NCBI GenBank assembly: GCA_948440265.1
Contig: CAOJOK010000001.1
Coordinates: forward strand, 124,001 to 188,000
Direction of reading: 5' to 3'
From: an uncultured Clostridia bacterium
GTDB taxonomy: Bacteria; Bacillota; Clostridia; Christensenellales; Pumilibacteraceae
DNA length: 64,000 bases
The notes under the pieces were generated by a model. That model worked only from the letters and a program-made list of their open reading frames with translations. It had not been told where the DNA came from and searched no databases. The first letter of the stretch is position 1. Every line of letters starts with the position of its first letter. The translations under genes and the position numbers were made by a program. Shown here in pieces: positions 1 to 8,357 of the stretch.

Positions 1-791
1 AGCTTCGCCTTACGGCAATGGAAATCGACGACGAAAAGCGTGAAATCGTTGCCAGCCAGAGAAAAGTTCTCGAAGAGGAGAGAAAGGAAAAGGAAGACGT
101 GTTCTGGGCAAACGTATGCCCCAACGTCATCGTGAGCGGCGTGGTGAAGCGCGCGACCAACTTCGGCGCATTCGTAAGCGTGGACGGAATAGACTGCCTT
201 GCGCATATCGTCGACTTGTCCTGGACTCATATCAAGTCCGTGGAAGACGTATTGAAAATCGGCGAAACATACGATTTCCTTGTACTTTCCGCAGACAGAG
301 AAAAGAATAAAGTTTCGTTGGGGTACAAGCAGTTGCAGCCTCATCCGTTTGTAAAAGCAATGGAAAATCACCCCGTCGGTTCGATAACCAAAGGTAAAGT
401 CGTAAGCGTACTGCCTTTCGGTGCATTCGTGGAAATCGAGCGCGGCATAGAAGGTTTGGTTCACGTTTCGGAAGTTGCGCACAACTTCGTCAAGAATATA
501 AACGAAGTCGTTAAAGTGGGCGATGAAGTCGAAGTTAAAGTTCTCGGCATAGACGAGCCTAACAAAAAGATTACGTTGAGCATAAAGGCTTGCCAGACTC
601 CGCCTCCGGAGACCGAGAAACCGGCGAAAGAGTCTGCGGAAGATACGGCGGCGGCGACCGAACCGAAAGCGGAGAAGAAACCGCAGAGAAAACCCAAGCA
701 GGAGAAAGCTCCCGAAGACCACAGCGAGTGGAGTGAGGAATCGAGCAACAATCCGTTTGCGGCACTCTTGAAGAATTTGGACGTAAAATAA
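1..791 (+). CDS. S1-domain RNA-binding protein, C-terminal part (bS1-like)
   Basis: The reading frame is open to the left edge, so this is the 3' part of a longer gene; the ATG at 18 is probably internal. Two complete S1 (OB-fold) RNA-binding domains lie at about residues 40-106 and 125-191 counted from that ATG, with the usual GAFV and GLVHVSE / CLAHIVD motifs. They are preceded by an EEERKEKE linker typical of multi-S1 proteins related to ribosomal protein S1. The C-terminal ~65 residues are a low-complexity Pro/Glu/Lys tail. In Clostridia such proteins occur alone or fused to IspH; the missing N-terminus prevents a choice. It probably helps mRNA bind the ribosome. A strong terminator follows. 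Confidence 0.85.
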   Translation, partial: LRLTAMEIDDEKREIVASQRKVLEEERKEKEDVFWANVCPNVIVSGVVKRATNFGAFVSVDGIDCLAHIVDLSWTHIKSVEDVLKIGETYDFLVLSADREKNKVSLGYKQLQPHPFVKAMENHPVGSITKGKVVSVLPFGAFVEIERGIEGLVHVSEVAHNFVKNINEVVKVGDEVEVKVLGIDEPNKKITLSIKACQTPPPETEKPAKESAEDTAAATEPKAEKKPQRKPKQEKAPEDHSEWSEESSNNPFAALLKNLDVK

Positions 792-802
792 GCTGAAAAG
801 CC

Positions 803-837
803 GAAAGCCGCATAAACTTGCGGCTTTCCTTATTTTT
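803..837 (+). terminator. Intrinsic terminator of the S1-domain gene
   Basis: Nine-bp perfect stem (GAAAGCCGC at 803-811 with GCGGCTTTC at 820-828), an 8-nt loop, then CTTATTTTT. Confidence 0.9.
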
Positions 838-872
838 GTAACAGCAGTCGCGCTAAATTCATATCTGTATAT

Positions 873-1682
873 GTGATATACGATTTGCACAATGATTTGC
901 TGACGGGTGTGTCCGCAAACGAATACGACGGATATTTGGCGCGCGTCTGCAAACAGTCTGTTAAGGGCATTATTCTGGCGTTTTGGACGACAGAGCTCGA
1001 TGTTAAAGAAGGCTTTTTTCAATCGACTGTCTCGAATATACGGTTTGATAAGTATAAAAACGTCGAGTTCGGTTATGCCGTAGAAGACTTGCACTTCTTG
1101 GAAAATGCACCTTTAAGCATATTGTCCGAATTGCCGTTTAAATATGTCGGTTTGACTTGGAATTACGACAATGCTCTTGCGGGCGGCGCTCTCGGAACTT
1201 CCGATTTGCTTCCGCTCGGGAAACGGGTCTTGAAAGAAGCCGAGCGCTTGAATATAGCGGTGGATACGGCGCACTTGAATGAAAAGAGCTTTTATTCGGT
1301 GGTGGACAGTTGCGGCGGAAAGGTTATGAACAGCCATTGCTGTTTTGACGAAGTGTTTCGACATCCGAGAAATCTGACGGCTCGTCAGATTCAAATGCTG
1401 GTCGAGAGAAACGGCATAATCGGCGTGACGCTCCACGATAAGTTTTTGTCAAAGGGCGAAGCTACGGCGGAATCCGTTGTCCGTCACATAGACTACTTTG
1501 TTCAGAAATTCGGTCCTAACAATTTGTGCATAGGCTCCGATTTCAACGGTTGTCGGCCGCCCGAAGACTTGTGCGAATACGACGGGTTCAGACTGTTGAA
1601 AATCAAACTGCTTAAACTCGGATATACGCAGTCGGCAATCGACGGAATTTTTTACAAAAACGCAATCGAATTTTTTACATAA
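873..1682 (+). CDS. Membrane dipeptidase-type zinc peptidase (family M19)
   Basis: 269 aa, related to renal dipeptidase/PepM19, which hydrolyses dipeptides with a binuclear zinc centre. Visible metal-site motifs in order: HxD in YDLHNDLL (residues 6-8), the Glu of AVEDLHF, His in DTAHLNE, His in MNSHCCF and Asp in GSDFNG. It is slightly shorter than typical family members and has no signal peptide, so it is presumably cytoplasmic. The start is GTG: the HxD motif is almost at the N-terminus, so no later start is possible, and no ATG lies upstream in frame. No Shine-Dalgarno sequence precedes it. It sits between the S1 terminator and purB, and may be co-transcribed with purB. Confidence 0.8.
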   Translation: MIYDLHNDLLTGVSANEYDGYLARVCKQSVKGIILAFWTTELDVKEGFFQSTVSNIRFDKYKNVEFGYAVEDLHFLENAPLSILSELPFKYVGLTWNYDNALAGGALGTSDLLPLGKRVLKEAERLNIAVDTAHLNEKSFYSVVDSCGGKVMNSHCCFDEVFRHPRNLTARQIQMLVERNGIIGVTLHDKFLSKGEATAESVVRHIDYFVQKFGPNNLCIGSDFNGCRPPEDLCEYDGFRLLKIKLLKLGYTQSAIDGIFYKNAIEFFT

Positions 1683-1711
1683 CGAATTTATTGGCAAACA
1701 GGAGATATACA

Positions 1712-3142
1712 ATGAACGACATTTACGAAAATCCTTTGATAACGCGTTACGCGTCAAAAGAAATGGCAAAGAATTTTTCCGACGATACCCGTTTTAAGCT
1801 TTGGCGCAAACTTTGGATTGCGCTTGCCGAAAGCGAAAAAGAACTCGGATTGAATATAACCGAGCGGCAGATTGAAGAAATGAAACAGTATGCCGATGAT
1901 ATAAATTACGAAGTGGCGCAAGAGCGTGAAAAGGAAGTTCGCCACGACGTTATGGCGCACGTGTACGCATTCGGTATGCAGGCAAAGTCGGCAAAACCCA
2001 TTATCCATTTGGGCGCGACAAGCTGTTATGTGACCGACAATGCGGAAATAATAATGATAAAAAATGCGCTGGAAATGGTTCGCGACAAGCTCGTGGCCGT
2101 TATGGACAAGCTGTCGGCATTCGCTTTGAAATACAAAAGTTTGCCCACTCTCGGCTTTACTCACCTTCAACCGGCACAGCTCACGACCGTCGGAAAGCGC
2201 GCCTGCCTTTGGTTGCAGGACTTGGCTATGGACTATGAGAATTTGAACCATTTGCTTAAAACAATCAAGTTGCGCGGAGTTAAGGGCACGACGGGAACGC
2301 AGGCAAGCTTTATGAGCCTGTTCGACGGCGACGGCGAAAAAGTCAAGGCTTTGGAAAAGGCAGTTGTAAGCCGCCTCGGAATTAAATCGGCTTACGGCGT
2401 AACGGGACAGACCTATCCGAGAAAGTTCGATTACAACGTTATGAGCGTGCTTTCGCAGATTGCGCAAAGCGCATATAAATTTGCCAACGATTTGCGTATT
2501 TTGCAGAATATGAAAGAAATGGAAGAGCCGTTCGAAAAGACGCAAATAGGTTCGTCGGCTATGGCTTATAAACGCAATCCTATGCGCAGTGAAAGAATAT
2601 GCGGCTTGGCACGTTTCGTCATTTCTCTGCCCGTCAACGAGGCTGTCACAAGCTCTACGCAGTGGTTAGAGCGCACTCTCGATGACAGCGCAAACAAGCG
2701 TATCACGATAGCGCAGGCTTTCCTTGCTTTGGACGGCGTGCTGAATCTCTATTTGAATATTTCCGAAAATATGGTAGTGTACGAAAAAGTAATAGGTAAA
2801 CACATAGCCGCAGAATTGCCGTTTATGTCCACGGAAGTTATTCTTATGGAATGTGTGAAAGCAGGCGGAGACAGACAGCAGCTGCACGAGCTTATCCGTG
2901 AGCACTCTATGGAGAGCGCAAAAGTCGTTAAGCGTGACGGCGGAGAAAACGACTTGATTTCCCGCATTAAAAAGGACGAAAACTTCAAGGCGATACATTC
3001 GACGATTGACAGTATTTTAGACCCGAAGAATTTTATCGGCAGAGCAGAGCGCCAAACGGAAGAATTTATCGAAACGGAAATACAGCCGATTTTGGAAAAG
3101 AACAAAAAGTCCAGAAAAATATCCGCACAGATAAATGTATAA
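1712..3142 (+). CDS. purB: Adenylosuccinate lyase
   Basis: 476 aa, family-typical length. It catalyses two fumarate-releasing steps of purine synthesis: SAICAR to AICAR, and adenylosuccinate to AMP. The fumarase/aspartase superfamily signature is present as SSAMAYKRNPMRSE, with the earlier LGATSCYVTDNAE and GFTHLQPAQ segments that form the shared active site. ATG 1712 is chosen because AGGAG lies 8 nt upstream; the frame continues upstream to a TTG at 1691 without its own ribosome site. A strong terminator follows. Confidence 0.97.
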   Translation: MNDIYENPLITRYASKEMAKNFSDDTRFKLWRKLWIALAESEKELGLNITERQIEEMKQYADDINYEVAQEREKEVRHDVMAHVYAFGMQAKSAKPIIHLGATSCYVTDNAEIIMIKNALEMVRDKLVAVMDKLSAFALKYKSLPTLGFTHLQPAQLTTVGKRACLWLQDLAMDYENLNHLLKTIKLRGVKGTTGTQASFMSLFDGDGEKVKALEKAVVSRLGIKSAYGVTGQTYPRKFDYNVMSVLSQIAQSAYKFANDLRILQNMKEMEEPFEKTQIGSSAMAYKRNPMRSERICGLARFVISLPVNEAVTSSTQWLERTLDDSANKRITIAQAFLALDGVLNLYLNISENMVVYEKVIGKHIAAELPFMSTEVILMECVKAGGDRQQLHELIREHSMESAKVVKRDGGENDLISRIKKDENFKAIHSTIDSILDPKNFIGRAERQTEEFIETEIQPILEKNKKSRKISAQINV

Positions 3143-3155
3143 CGGAAAATTTTCG

Positions 3156-3183
3156 AAGCCTTCGTAAAATCGAAGGCTTTTTT
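3156..3183 (+). terminator. Intrinsic terminator of purB
   Basis: AAGCCTTCG (3156-3164) pairs with CGAAGGCTT (3171-3179) around a 6-nt loop, followed by a T run to 3183. Confidence 0.9.
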
Positions 3184-3315
3184 AATGCCCGTTTTCGTAT
3201 AAAGGTTATTATTATAGCGATAAATTCATAACATAAGAAGGTGCGTTACGTTTATTTAAAAAATCAAATGTGTAAAATGTTCGACGGCGACATAAAATAT
3301 TATCGGGGATTTTAA

Positions 3316-4071
3316 ATGTATCAGATTAGTATCAAAGTCGGTGAAAACAGAGCTTTTTGGATATATGCTCTCAATAAGATTTTAGAGACGCGAGTCAAGT
3401 CCGTCGGTGGCGTAATTGCCGTTGCCGAATCGGACGGGTATGTCAATTTGGGATTGGCAGGAGAGAGCGGAACCAAAAAGACGTTGAACGGAATAATCTG
3501 CGACGGCATTGTGGAGCTTATGGAAACGATAGGAAAGATGTGCTATATAGATTCCAAGCTGTCGCATTTGAAGATAGGAAAGTCGACTTACAGACTTCTG
3601 CTGCACACGCTTGTGGCATTCGACAGAGAGTGCGAGCGCGAGCTTTTGTTTTCTATAGTAAAGGTCACCCAGACAATAAGCTTGGACGGACTGTTCGATT
3701 TTCGGCTTTCGGAGCTGAAAAAGCGTTGGGACGAGATATGCGCTCTGATAGTGTCCAATGCTTCCTTTCTGCACGACGAATTGACGCTGAACGAGCTTTT
3801 GCGCTTTTTGGTGAGCGCGATAGACCCCAAAATAATGAAACTCGAATTGAAGCAGCAGGGCGACGAATTTTTGCTCACGGGCGTGCATAATAATTCGGAG
3901 TTCAAGCTGGTGACCAAAGGCGGCGACAATTTAATGCTGTATTTAATCGACCTTGCGCCGATAGAATTGGAGATATGCGGCGAGCTTTTCGATAACAAGT
4001 TATATTGTCGTTTGGTGGAAGTTTTTGACGCAAAAGTCAAGACGTTACCGAAAAATATTGTGACAAACTGA
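3316..4071 (+). CDS. YtxC-like putative sporulation protein
   Basis: 251 aa, no membrane segments. The segment SLDGLFDFRLSELKKRW (about residues 118-134) followed by a helical stretch resembles the conserved C-terminal core of the YtxC family (xGFxxFRLKxYxxxL), a sporulation-associated family of unknown biochemical function. The N-terminal half is divergent. It stands alone between the purB terminator and yajC. A GGGG tract lies about 8 nt before the ATG. The family assignment is made by eye from one motif and overall length; a lineage-specific hypothetical protein is the alternative. Confidence 0.5.
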   Translation: MYQISIKVGENRAFWIYALNKILETRVKSVGGVIAVAESDGYVNLGLAGESGTKKTLNGIICDGIVELMETIGKMCYIDSKLSHLKIGKSTYRLLLHTLVAFDRECERELLFSIVKVTQTISLDGLFDFRLSELKKRWDEICALIVSNASFLHDELTLNELLRFLVSAIDPKIMKLELKQQGDEFLLTGVHNNSEFKLVTKGGDNLMLYLIDLAPIELEICGELFDNKLYCRLVEVFDAKVKTLPKNIVTN

Positions 4072-4100
4072 TGAAATAGTCTTTTGGGTATTCCATTTGC

Positions 4101-4129
4101 TTGCTTAATTGCGATTACTGTGTTAAAAT
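4101..4129 (+). promoter_or_regulatory. Sigma-A promoter for yajC
   Basis: TTGCTT (4101-4106), 17-bp spacer, TAAAAT (4124-4129); the yajC ATG is 30 nt downstream with GGAG before it. Confidence 0.7.
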
Positions 4130-4158
4130 TATGGTAATAAAACAAATGGAGATGTAAA

Positions 4159-4770
4159 ATGAATTTCAGTAATCTTTTTGCCGCACCGAGTACGGAGCAA
4201 ATTCTTTTAATTGCACTTTTGGTTGCAATGGTAATAATAATTATCGTTTTGCCTATGTTCACGAACAAGAAAAGGCAGAAACAGATAAATGCTTTGCAGG
4301 ATTCCGTCAAAGTAGGGTCCACGATAAAGACCGTCGGCGGAATAATAGGAAAGGTAGTGGAAATACGCCAGACTTCTCCCGTAGATAAAGAAATGGTTAT
4401 CGAAACGGGCAACGAGGGCAGCAAAACCACAATGGTATTCGATATACAGGCTGTGTATCAGGTTATGTCCGAAGCGTCGGGAGTATACGACGCGGACAAA
4501 GACAATCAGTCCGAAACCGTGAAAGAAGAAAACGCACAGGAAACGGAAACCGTTAAAGAACCCGAACAGGCAGAACCTGTCGAAGAAAAAGCAGAGCAGA
4601 CAGCCGTAACCGCCGAACCGTTGGCAGAATCGGAGCAGGCGGCGACCGTGGTCGAAGACAAAGCCGAAGAAGCGCCTGCCGACGCCGTAAAAGAGAAAAA
4701 GTCCGCTCTTACTCCGTCCGCCAATTCGTCCAAGACGAGAACGAGAAAATCGACGTCGTCCAAAAAATAA
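4159..4770 (+). CDS. yajC: Preprotein translocase subunit YajC with long disordered tail
   Basis: 203 aa, roughly twice the usual length. Residues 1-95 are a normal YajC: one membrane helix (about 13-33, LLIALLVAMVIIIIVLP) and a cytoplasmic SH3-like part with VGSTIKTVGGIIGKVVEI. YajC associates with SecDF and the SecYEG channel. The extra ~100 residues are Glu/Ala/Val-rich and acidic, ending in a short Arg/Lys/Ser/Thr-rich basic stretch. Such tails are common in this lineage and of unknown function. ATG 4159 has GGAG at a good distance. The gene ends at a terminator whose right arm carries the next gene's ribosome site. Confidence 0.92.
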   Translation: MNFSNLFAAPSTEQILLIALLVAMVIIIIVLPMFTNKKRQKQINALQDSVKVGSTIKTVGGIIGKVVEIRQTSPVDKEMVIETGNEGSKTTMVFDIQAVYQVMSEASGVYDADKDNQSETVKEENAQETETVKEPEQAEPVEEKAEQTAVTAEPLAESEQAATVVEDKAEEAPADAVKEKKSALTPSANSSKTRTRKSTSSKK

Positions 4771-4789
4771 TCCATATCATAAAACGTAC

Positions 4790-4832
4790 AACCTCCGCAT
4801 ATCTTATACCAATAGATATGCGGAGGTTTTTT
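4790..4832 (+). terminator. Intrinsic terminator that also sequesters the downstream ribosome-binding site
   Basis: Perfect 14-bp stem (4790-4803 with 4815-4828), 11-nt loop and a six-T run (4827-4832). The right arm contains GGAGG, the only plausible Shine-Dalgarno sequence of the ATG at 4834. The hairpin can therefore both end yajC transcripts and hide the ribosome site in any read-through mRNA. Confidence 0.85.
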
Positions 4833-4833
4833 A

Positions 4834-5223
4834 ATGGAAAACGAAGTAAGCGTAAAGAAAAAGAGTCCGATTTTGGAAGTGATAAAAGCCGTTATCATAG
4901 CTTTGATAATATCTTTGGTGGGCGTACTGCTTGCCGCATTGGTTATAAAACTTTTCAATGTACCGTCTGTGGCAATTCCTATCATAAATCAGGTATTGAA
5001 GGGAATCAGCGTGCTTGTTGCCTGTCTCATAAGTTTCAAGATTCCGAAAAACGGTTGGGTGAAAGGTATAGCGGTTGGATTCTTTTATACCGCTCTCGCA
5101 TTTGTAATTTTTTCTCTTTTGGACGGAGCATTCAAGTTTGATTTGACGATATTGAACGATTTGGCAATCGGTTGCGTCAGCGGCTTTTTAAGCGGCATTA
5201 TTACGGCGAATATAAGAAAATAG
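4834..5223 (+). CDS. TIGR04086 family membrane protein
   Basis: 129 aa with four predicted membrane helices (about 20-42, 48-66, 76-97 and 103-124). It has the size and hydrophobic pattern of the TIGR04086/YrzE family, which in Clostridia lies between yajC and the SCIFF peptide gene. Function unknown; the constant position next to the SCIFF pair suggests a link to that system or to the Sec accessory proteins, which is inference. Its ribosome site is buried in the upstream terminator hairpin. Confidence 0.85.
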   Translation: MENEVSVKKKSPILEVIKAVIIALIISLVGVLLAALVIKLFNVPSVAIPIINQVLKGISVLVACLISFKIPKNGWVKGIAVGFFYTALAFVIFSLLDGAFKFDLTILNDLAIGCVSGFLSGIITANIRK

Positions 5224-5251
5224 CTTTATCTAAAAAGGACTGTATAAATGC

Positions 5252-5280
5252 TTGATTTTTCCCTTCGTTTTTAGTATAAT
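5252..5280 (+). promoter_or_regulatory. Sigma-A promoter for the SCIFF gene
   Basis: TTGATT (5252-5257), 17-bp spacer, consensus TATAAT (5275-5280). The SCIFF ATG follows 30 nt later with GGAGG at 5301-5305. Confidence 0.85.
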
Positions 5281-5310
5281 CTATACATAACGACAGAATC
5301 GGAGGTCAAT

Positions 5311-5487
5311 ATGAAGCATATTAAAACTATTGTTAAATCGACTATAGACAGAAGTTGTGACAGCGGTTGCGGAGAATGTCAGACGAGTTGCCAGTCCGCT
5401 TGCAAAACGAGTTGTACGGTAGGCAATCAGTCTTGCGAACGCAAAACGGTAAAGGTCAATAAGGTCGAGAGAGAAATACAGGGATAA
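5311..5487 (+). CDS. scfA: SCIFF peptide precursor (six-cysteines-in-forty-five family)
   Basis: 58-aa peptide. It carries the nearly invariant SCIFF core CGECQTSCQSACKTSC followed by TVGNQSC, and starts MKHIKT as the family does. SCIFF peptides are ribosomally made substrates of the radical SAM enzyme encoded next door, which installs thioether crosslinks; the biological role is unknown. Cys are at residues 16, 20, 23, 27, 31, 35 and 42: seven rather than six, because Cys16 is extra. A charged tail of about 15 residues follows the last Cys, longer than the classical ~46-residue form. Good GGAGG and promoter upstream; the maturase starts 32 nt after the stop. Confidence 0.95.
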   Translation: MKHIKTIVKSTIDRSCDSGCGECQTSCQSACKTSCTVGNQSCERKTVKVNKVEREIQG

Positions 5488-5518
5488 AAACAGTCGTTTT
5501 CGATTGTCGGACAATTAA

Positions 5519-6856
5519 ATGGTACACACTTTTCGATGTATCGGCCGCATCTTTATGCTGGACACGGAGAGCGGCTCGTTATATGAAATAGACGAATTGA
5601 CAAAATTGGCGGTCGACAGACGCATAGCTCCCGATGAAGTTTCGGAGGGGGCTTTTTCCTGTTATGAAAACAGTGAAATAGCCGCTGTCGAAAGCGAAAT
5701 TGACGAATTGATAAAAGAAGGAGTGCTTTTTACTCCTGCGCGTACATATCCGAAGCCCGTTTACAGCGGCGTTATCAAAGCAATGTGTCTGAACATTTCG
5801 CACAACTGTAATCTGCGTTGCGAATACTGTTTTGCCGACGGCGGCACTTATAATAAAGAGCGTAAAAATATGCCGCTCGACGTCGCAAAAAAAGCCATAG
5901 ACTTTCTGGTTGCAAGAAGCGGAAAGAGAAGAAATCTCGAAGTCGATTTTTTCGGCGGCGAGCCCTTGCTCAATTTCGATGTCGTTAAAAAGACCGTCGA
6001 GTACGCCCGCGGTTTGGAAGAAAAGCACGGAAAGAAATTCCGCTTTACGATAACCACGAACGCCGTCCTTTTAAACGACGAAGTTACGGAATATTGCAAT
6101 AGGGAAATGTATAACGTCGTCGTGAGTATAGACGGTCGTAAAAGTGTGCATAATTGCGTGAGAAAGACGGTGGGCGGACAGGACTCTTACGATATCGTTC
6201 TGAAAAATGCTCTGCGCTTCAAACAGCTGCGCGGCGACAGACAGTATTTTGTCAGAGGCACCTATACGGCTTTAAACACCGATTTTGCCAAGGACGTGCT
6301 TGCGCTCAACGATTTGGGTTTCGACTGCATTTCCGTCGAACCCGTAGTTTTGCCCGAGACCAATAGATTGGCGATAAAGCCCGAGCATATCGAAATTCTG
6401 AAAAAGCAGTACGACGAACTTGCAGAAGAATATCTGCGCCGTAAAAACACCGATAAACATTTCGAGTTTTTCCACTTCATATTAAACTTGAAAGAAGGTC
6501 CTTGCGAAGCCAAACGCCTGACGGGGTGCGGAGCGGGTTGCGAGTATGTCGCGGTAAATCCCGACGGAAATATTTATCCCTGCCACCAGTTCGACGGCAA
6601 CGACGATTTCATAATCGGAAATGTGTGCGACGGAACTTTCGATACGGCTATCCCCAAGCGCTTTGCGGCAACCAACGTGACTACAAAAGAGGACTGCACG
6701 AATTGCTGGGCAAAATATTATTGCAGCGGCGGTTGCAATGCGAATGCGTACAATTTCAATGGCAGCTTCGATAAACCGTATCGCGGCGCGTGTGAGCTTA
6801 TGCGCAAACGAATCGAGTGCGCGCTTGCATTAAACAGCGTAGACAGCGAAAATTAA
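5519..6856 (+). CDS. scfB: SCIFF maturase, radical SAM/SPASM thioether synthase
   Basis: 445 aa. The radical SAM 4Fe-4S motif CNLRCEYC (CxxxCxxC) is near residues 96-103, followed by FFGGEPLL. The C-terminal SPASM region supplies auxiliary-cluster cysteines (TGCGAGC, IYPCHQF, CTNCWAKYYCSGGC, GAC). The N-terminal ~85 residues match the start of SCIFF maturases (MVHxFxxxG..xLDxxSG) and probably recognise the precursor. Known family chemistry: Cys-to-alpha-carbon or -gamma-carbon thioether formation in the SCIFF peptide. Cytoplasmic. Probably co-transcribed with the peptide gene. No clear Shine-Dalgarno sequence precedes the ATG, so coupling to upstream translation is possible. Confidence 0.95.
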   Translation: MVHTFRCIGRIFMLDTESGSLYEIDELTKLAVDRRIAPDEVSEGAFSCYENSEIAAVESEIDELIKEGVLFTPARTYPKPVYSGVIKAMCLNISHNCNLRCEYCFADGGTYNKERKNMPLDVAKKAIDFLVARSGKRRNLEVDFFGGEPLLNFDVVKKTVEYARGLEEKHGKKFRFTITTNAVLLNDEVTEYCNREMYNVVVSIDGRKSVHNCVRKTVGGQDSYDIVLKNALRFKQLRGDRQYFVRGTYTALNTDFAKDVLALNDLGFDCISVEPVVLPETNRLAIKPEHIEILKKQYDELAEEYLRRKNTDKHFEFFHFILNLKEGPCEAKRLTGCGAGCEYVAVNPDGNIYPCHQFDGNDDFIIGNVCDGTFDTAIPKRFAATNVTTKEDCTNCWAKYYCSGGCNANAYNFNGSFDKPYRGACELMRKRIECALALNSVDSEN

Positions 6857-6892
6857 AATTTATATTTATGCGTAAATAAGGGCTTGTTTTAT

Positions 6893-6922
6893 TTGACGAA
6901 ACGGTTCGATTTATTATATAAT
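6893..6922 (+). promoter_or_regulatory. Sigma-A promoter for secDF
   Basis: TTGACG (6893-6898), 18-bp spacer, TATAAT (6917-6922), then AGGAGG before the secD ATG at 6951. Confidence 0.8.
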
Positions 6923-6950
6923 TAGAGCATTGTATGCAGGAGGCTTTCAG

Positions 6951-8357
6951 ATGAAGAAAAAATCGTCAATTATTAAATTATGTATTATTGGCGTTGTTCT
7001 TATAATCGGAATTGTTTTGTCCTTCTGTTCTTTTGATATCGGTTTCACGACATATAAGTCATTTGCAAAATCCATCAGTTTGGGCTTGGACCTTAAAGGC
7101 GGAGTATACGCCGTTTACGAAGCCGCCGATGAAAACACCGAAAATCTCGATGAAAGAATGGAAGGCACTAGAACTATGCTGCTTAATCTTTTAAGCAGGA
7201 AAGGTTACACGGAGGCGACGATTGTAAAAGAGGGTTCGACGCGTTTGCGTGTCGAAGTTCCCGACGTGGACAACCCTCAGGAAATATTCGAGATAATCGG
7301 TAAACCCGCTTCCATATATTTCAGACTTGACAGCAATAACGAAACCGTTTTGACGGGCGACCACATAATAAAGGCGGAGCCGGGTTATACGGCGACCGAC
7401 GGTTATGTAGTTCAGCTTTCTTTGAACTCCGAAGGCGCTGACAAATTCCACGAAGTGACTTCCGAAAACGTCGGACAGGCTATGTCCATATATGTACAGG
7501 TTGAGGGCGAAGAAGAGCAGAAGATTCAGACGGCGACCATAAACGAAGGTATCGCGGGCGGCAAAGCCGTCATAAACGGTATGCAGAGCTATGAGGCGGC
7601 AAAGAATCTTGCCGACCAGATAATGAGCGGTACGTTCGAAGTTCGCCTTGCACTGTTGGACAGTTCCACCGTATCGGCGACTTTGGGAGAACAGGCGCTG
7701 TTCTACGGCTTGCTCGCAGGTATCATCGGTCTTGCTTTGGTCATTATATTCCTGTGCGTGTTTTACAGATTGCTCGGCGTTATCGCTTCGTCCAGTCTTA
7801 TGATTTACGCGGTGCTGATGTTGTTCTTCCTGTCGGTAATTCCGGGAGTACAGCTCACTCTGCCCGGTATCGCCGGAATAATTTTGAGCTTGGGTATGGC
7901 GGTCGACGCGAACATAATAATCTATGAAAGAATGAAGTTCGAATACCGCAACGGCAAATCTATTATGGCTTCGTCGTATGCAGGTTTCCGTCGCGCGACT
8001 ATGGCGATAATAGACAGTAACGTCACGACTATAATTGCGGGCATTATGCTGTTCATATTCGGCACGGGCTCGATACGCGGCTTTGCGGTTACGCTTCTGC
8101 TCGGTATAGTCCTGTCGCTGTTTACGTCTATGATTGTGACGAGAGGTCTTGTCAAATACTTCATAAACATAAACTCGACGAATGCCAAGCTTTACGGCTT
8201 CCGCAGGGGCAAAGGTTTCGAAAATGTAGAAGCCGACCAGACCGACGTGAGCGTTCAGAGACAAATGGATAAAGAGCAGGCTGAAAAAGAGGAAAAGAAG
8301 CGTGCAAAAAAGAATAAGGACAAACAGAAGGGAGGATTAGCAAGTGAAAATATCTAA
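6951..8357 (+). CDS. secD: Protein translocase subunit SecD
   Basis: 468 aa. One N-terminal membrane helix, the LGLDLKGGVY motif, a periplasm-type P1 domain (about residues 35-230) and five C-terminal membrane helices containing GLLAGIIGL and MAVDANIIIYERMKFE, the RND-type signature. SecD with SecF uses the proton or ion gradient to pull secreted proteins out of the SecYEG channel. P1 is short, as in other Firmicutes. ATG 6951 is chosen because AGGAGG lies just upstream; an in-frame ATG at 6930 would put that ribosome site inside the coding region. The charged C-terminus overlaps secF by 14 nt. Confidence 0.96.
   Translation: MKKKSSIIKLCIIGVVLIIGIVLSFCSFDIGFTTYKSFAKSISLGLDLKGGVYAVYEAADENTENLDERMEGTRTMLLNLLSRKGYTEATIVKEGSTRLRVEVPDVDNPQEIFEIIGKPASIYFRLDSNNETVLTGDHIIKAEPGYTATDGYVVQLSLNSEGADKFHEVTSENVGQAMSIYVQVEGEEEQKIQTATINEGIAGGKAVINGMQSYEAAKNLADQIMSGTFEVRLALLDSSTVSATLGEQALFYGLLAGIIGLALVIIFLCVFYRLLGVIASSSLMIYAVLMLFFLSVIPGVQLTLPGIAGIILSLGMAVDANIIIYERMKFEYRNGKSIMASSYAGFRRATMAIIDSNVTTIIAGIMLFIFGTGSIRGFAVTLLLGIVLSLFTSMIVTRGLVKYFININSTNAKLYGFRRGKGFENVEADQTDVSVQRQMDKEQAEKEEKKRAKKNKDKQKGGLASENI

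Noticed and set aside
7191..8264. 357-codon minus-strand frame opposite secD
   Set aside because: Shadow of secD codon usage without ribosome site, motifs or promoter.
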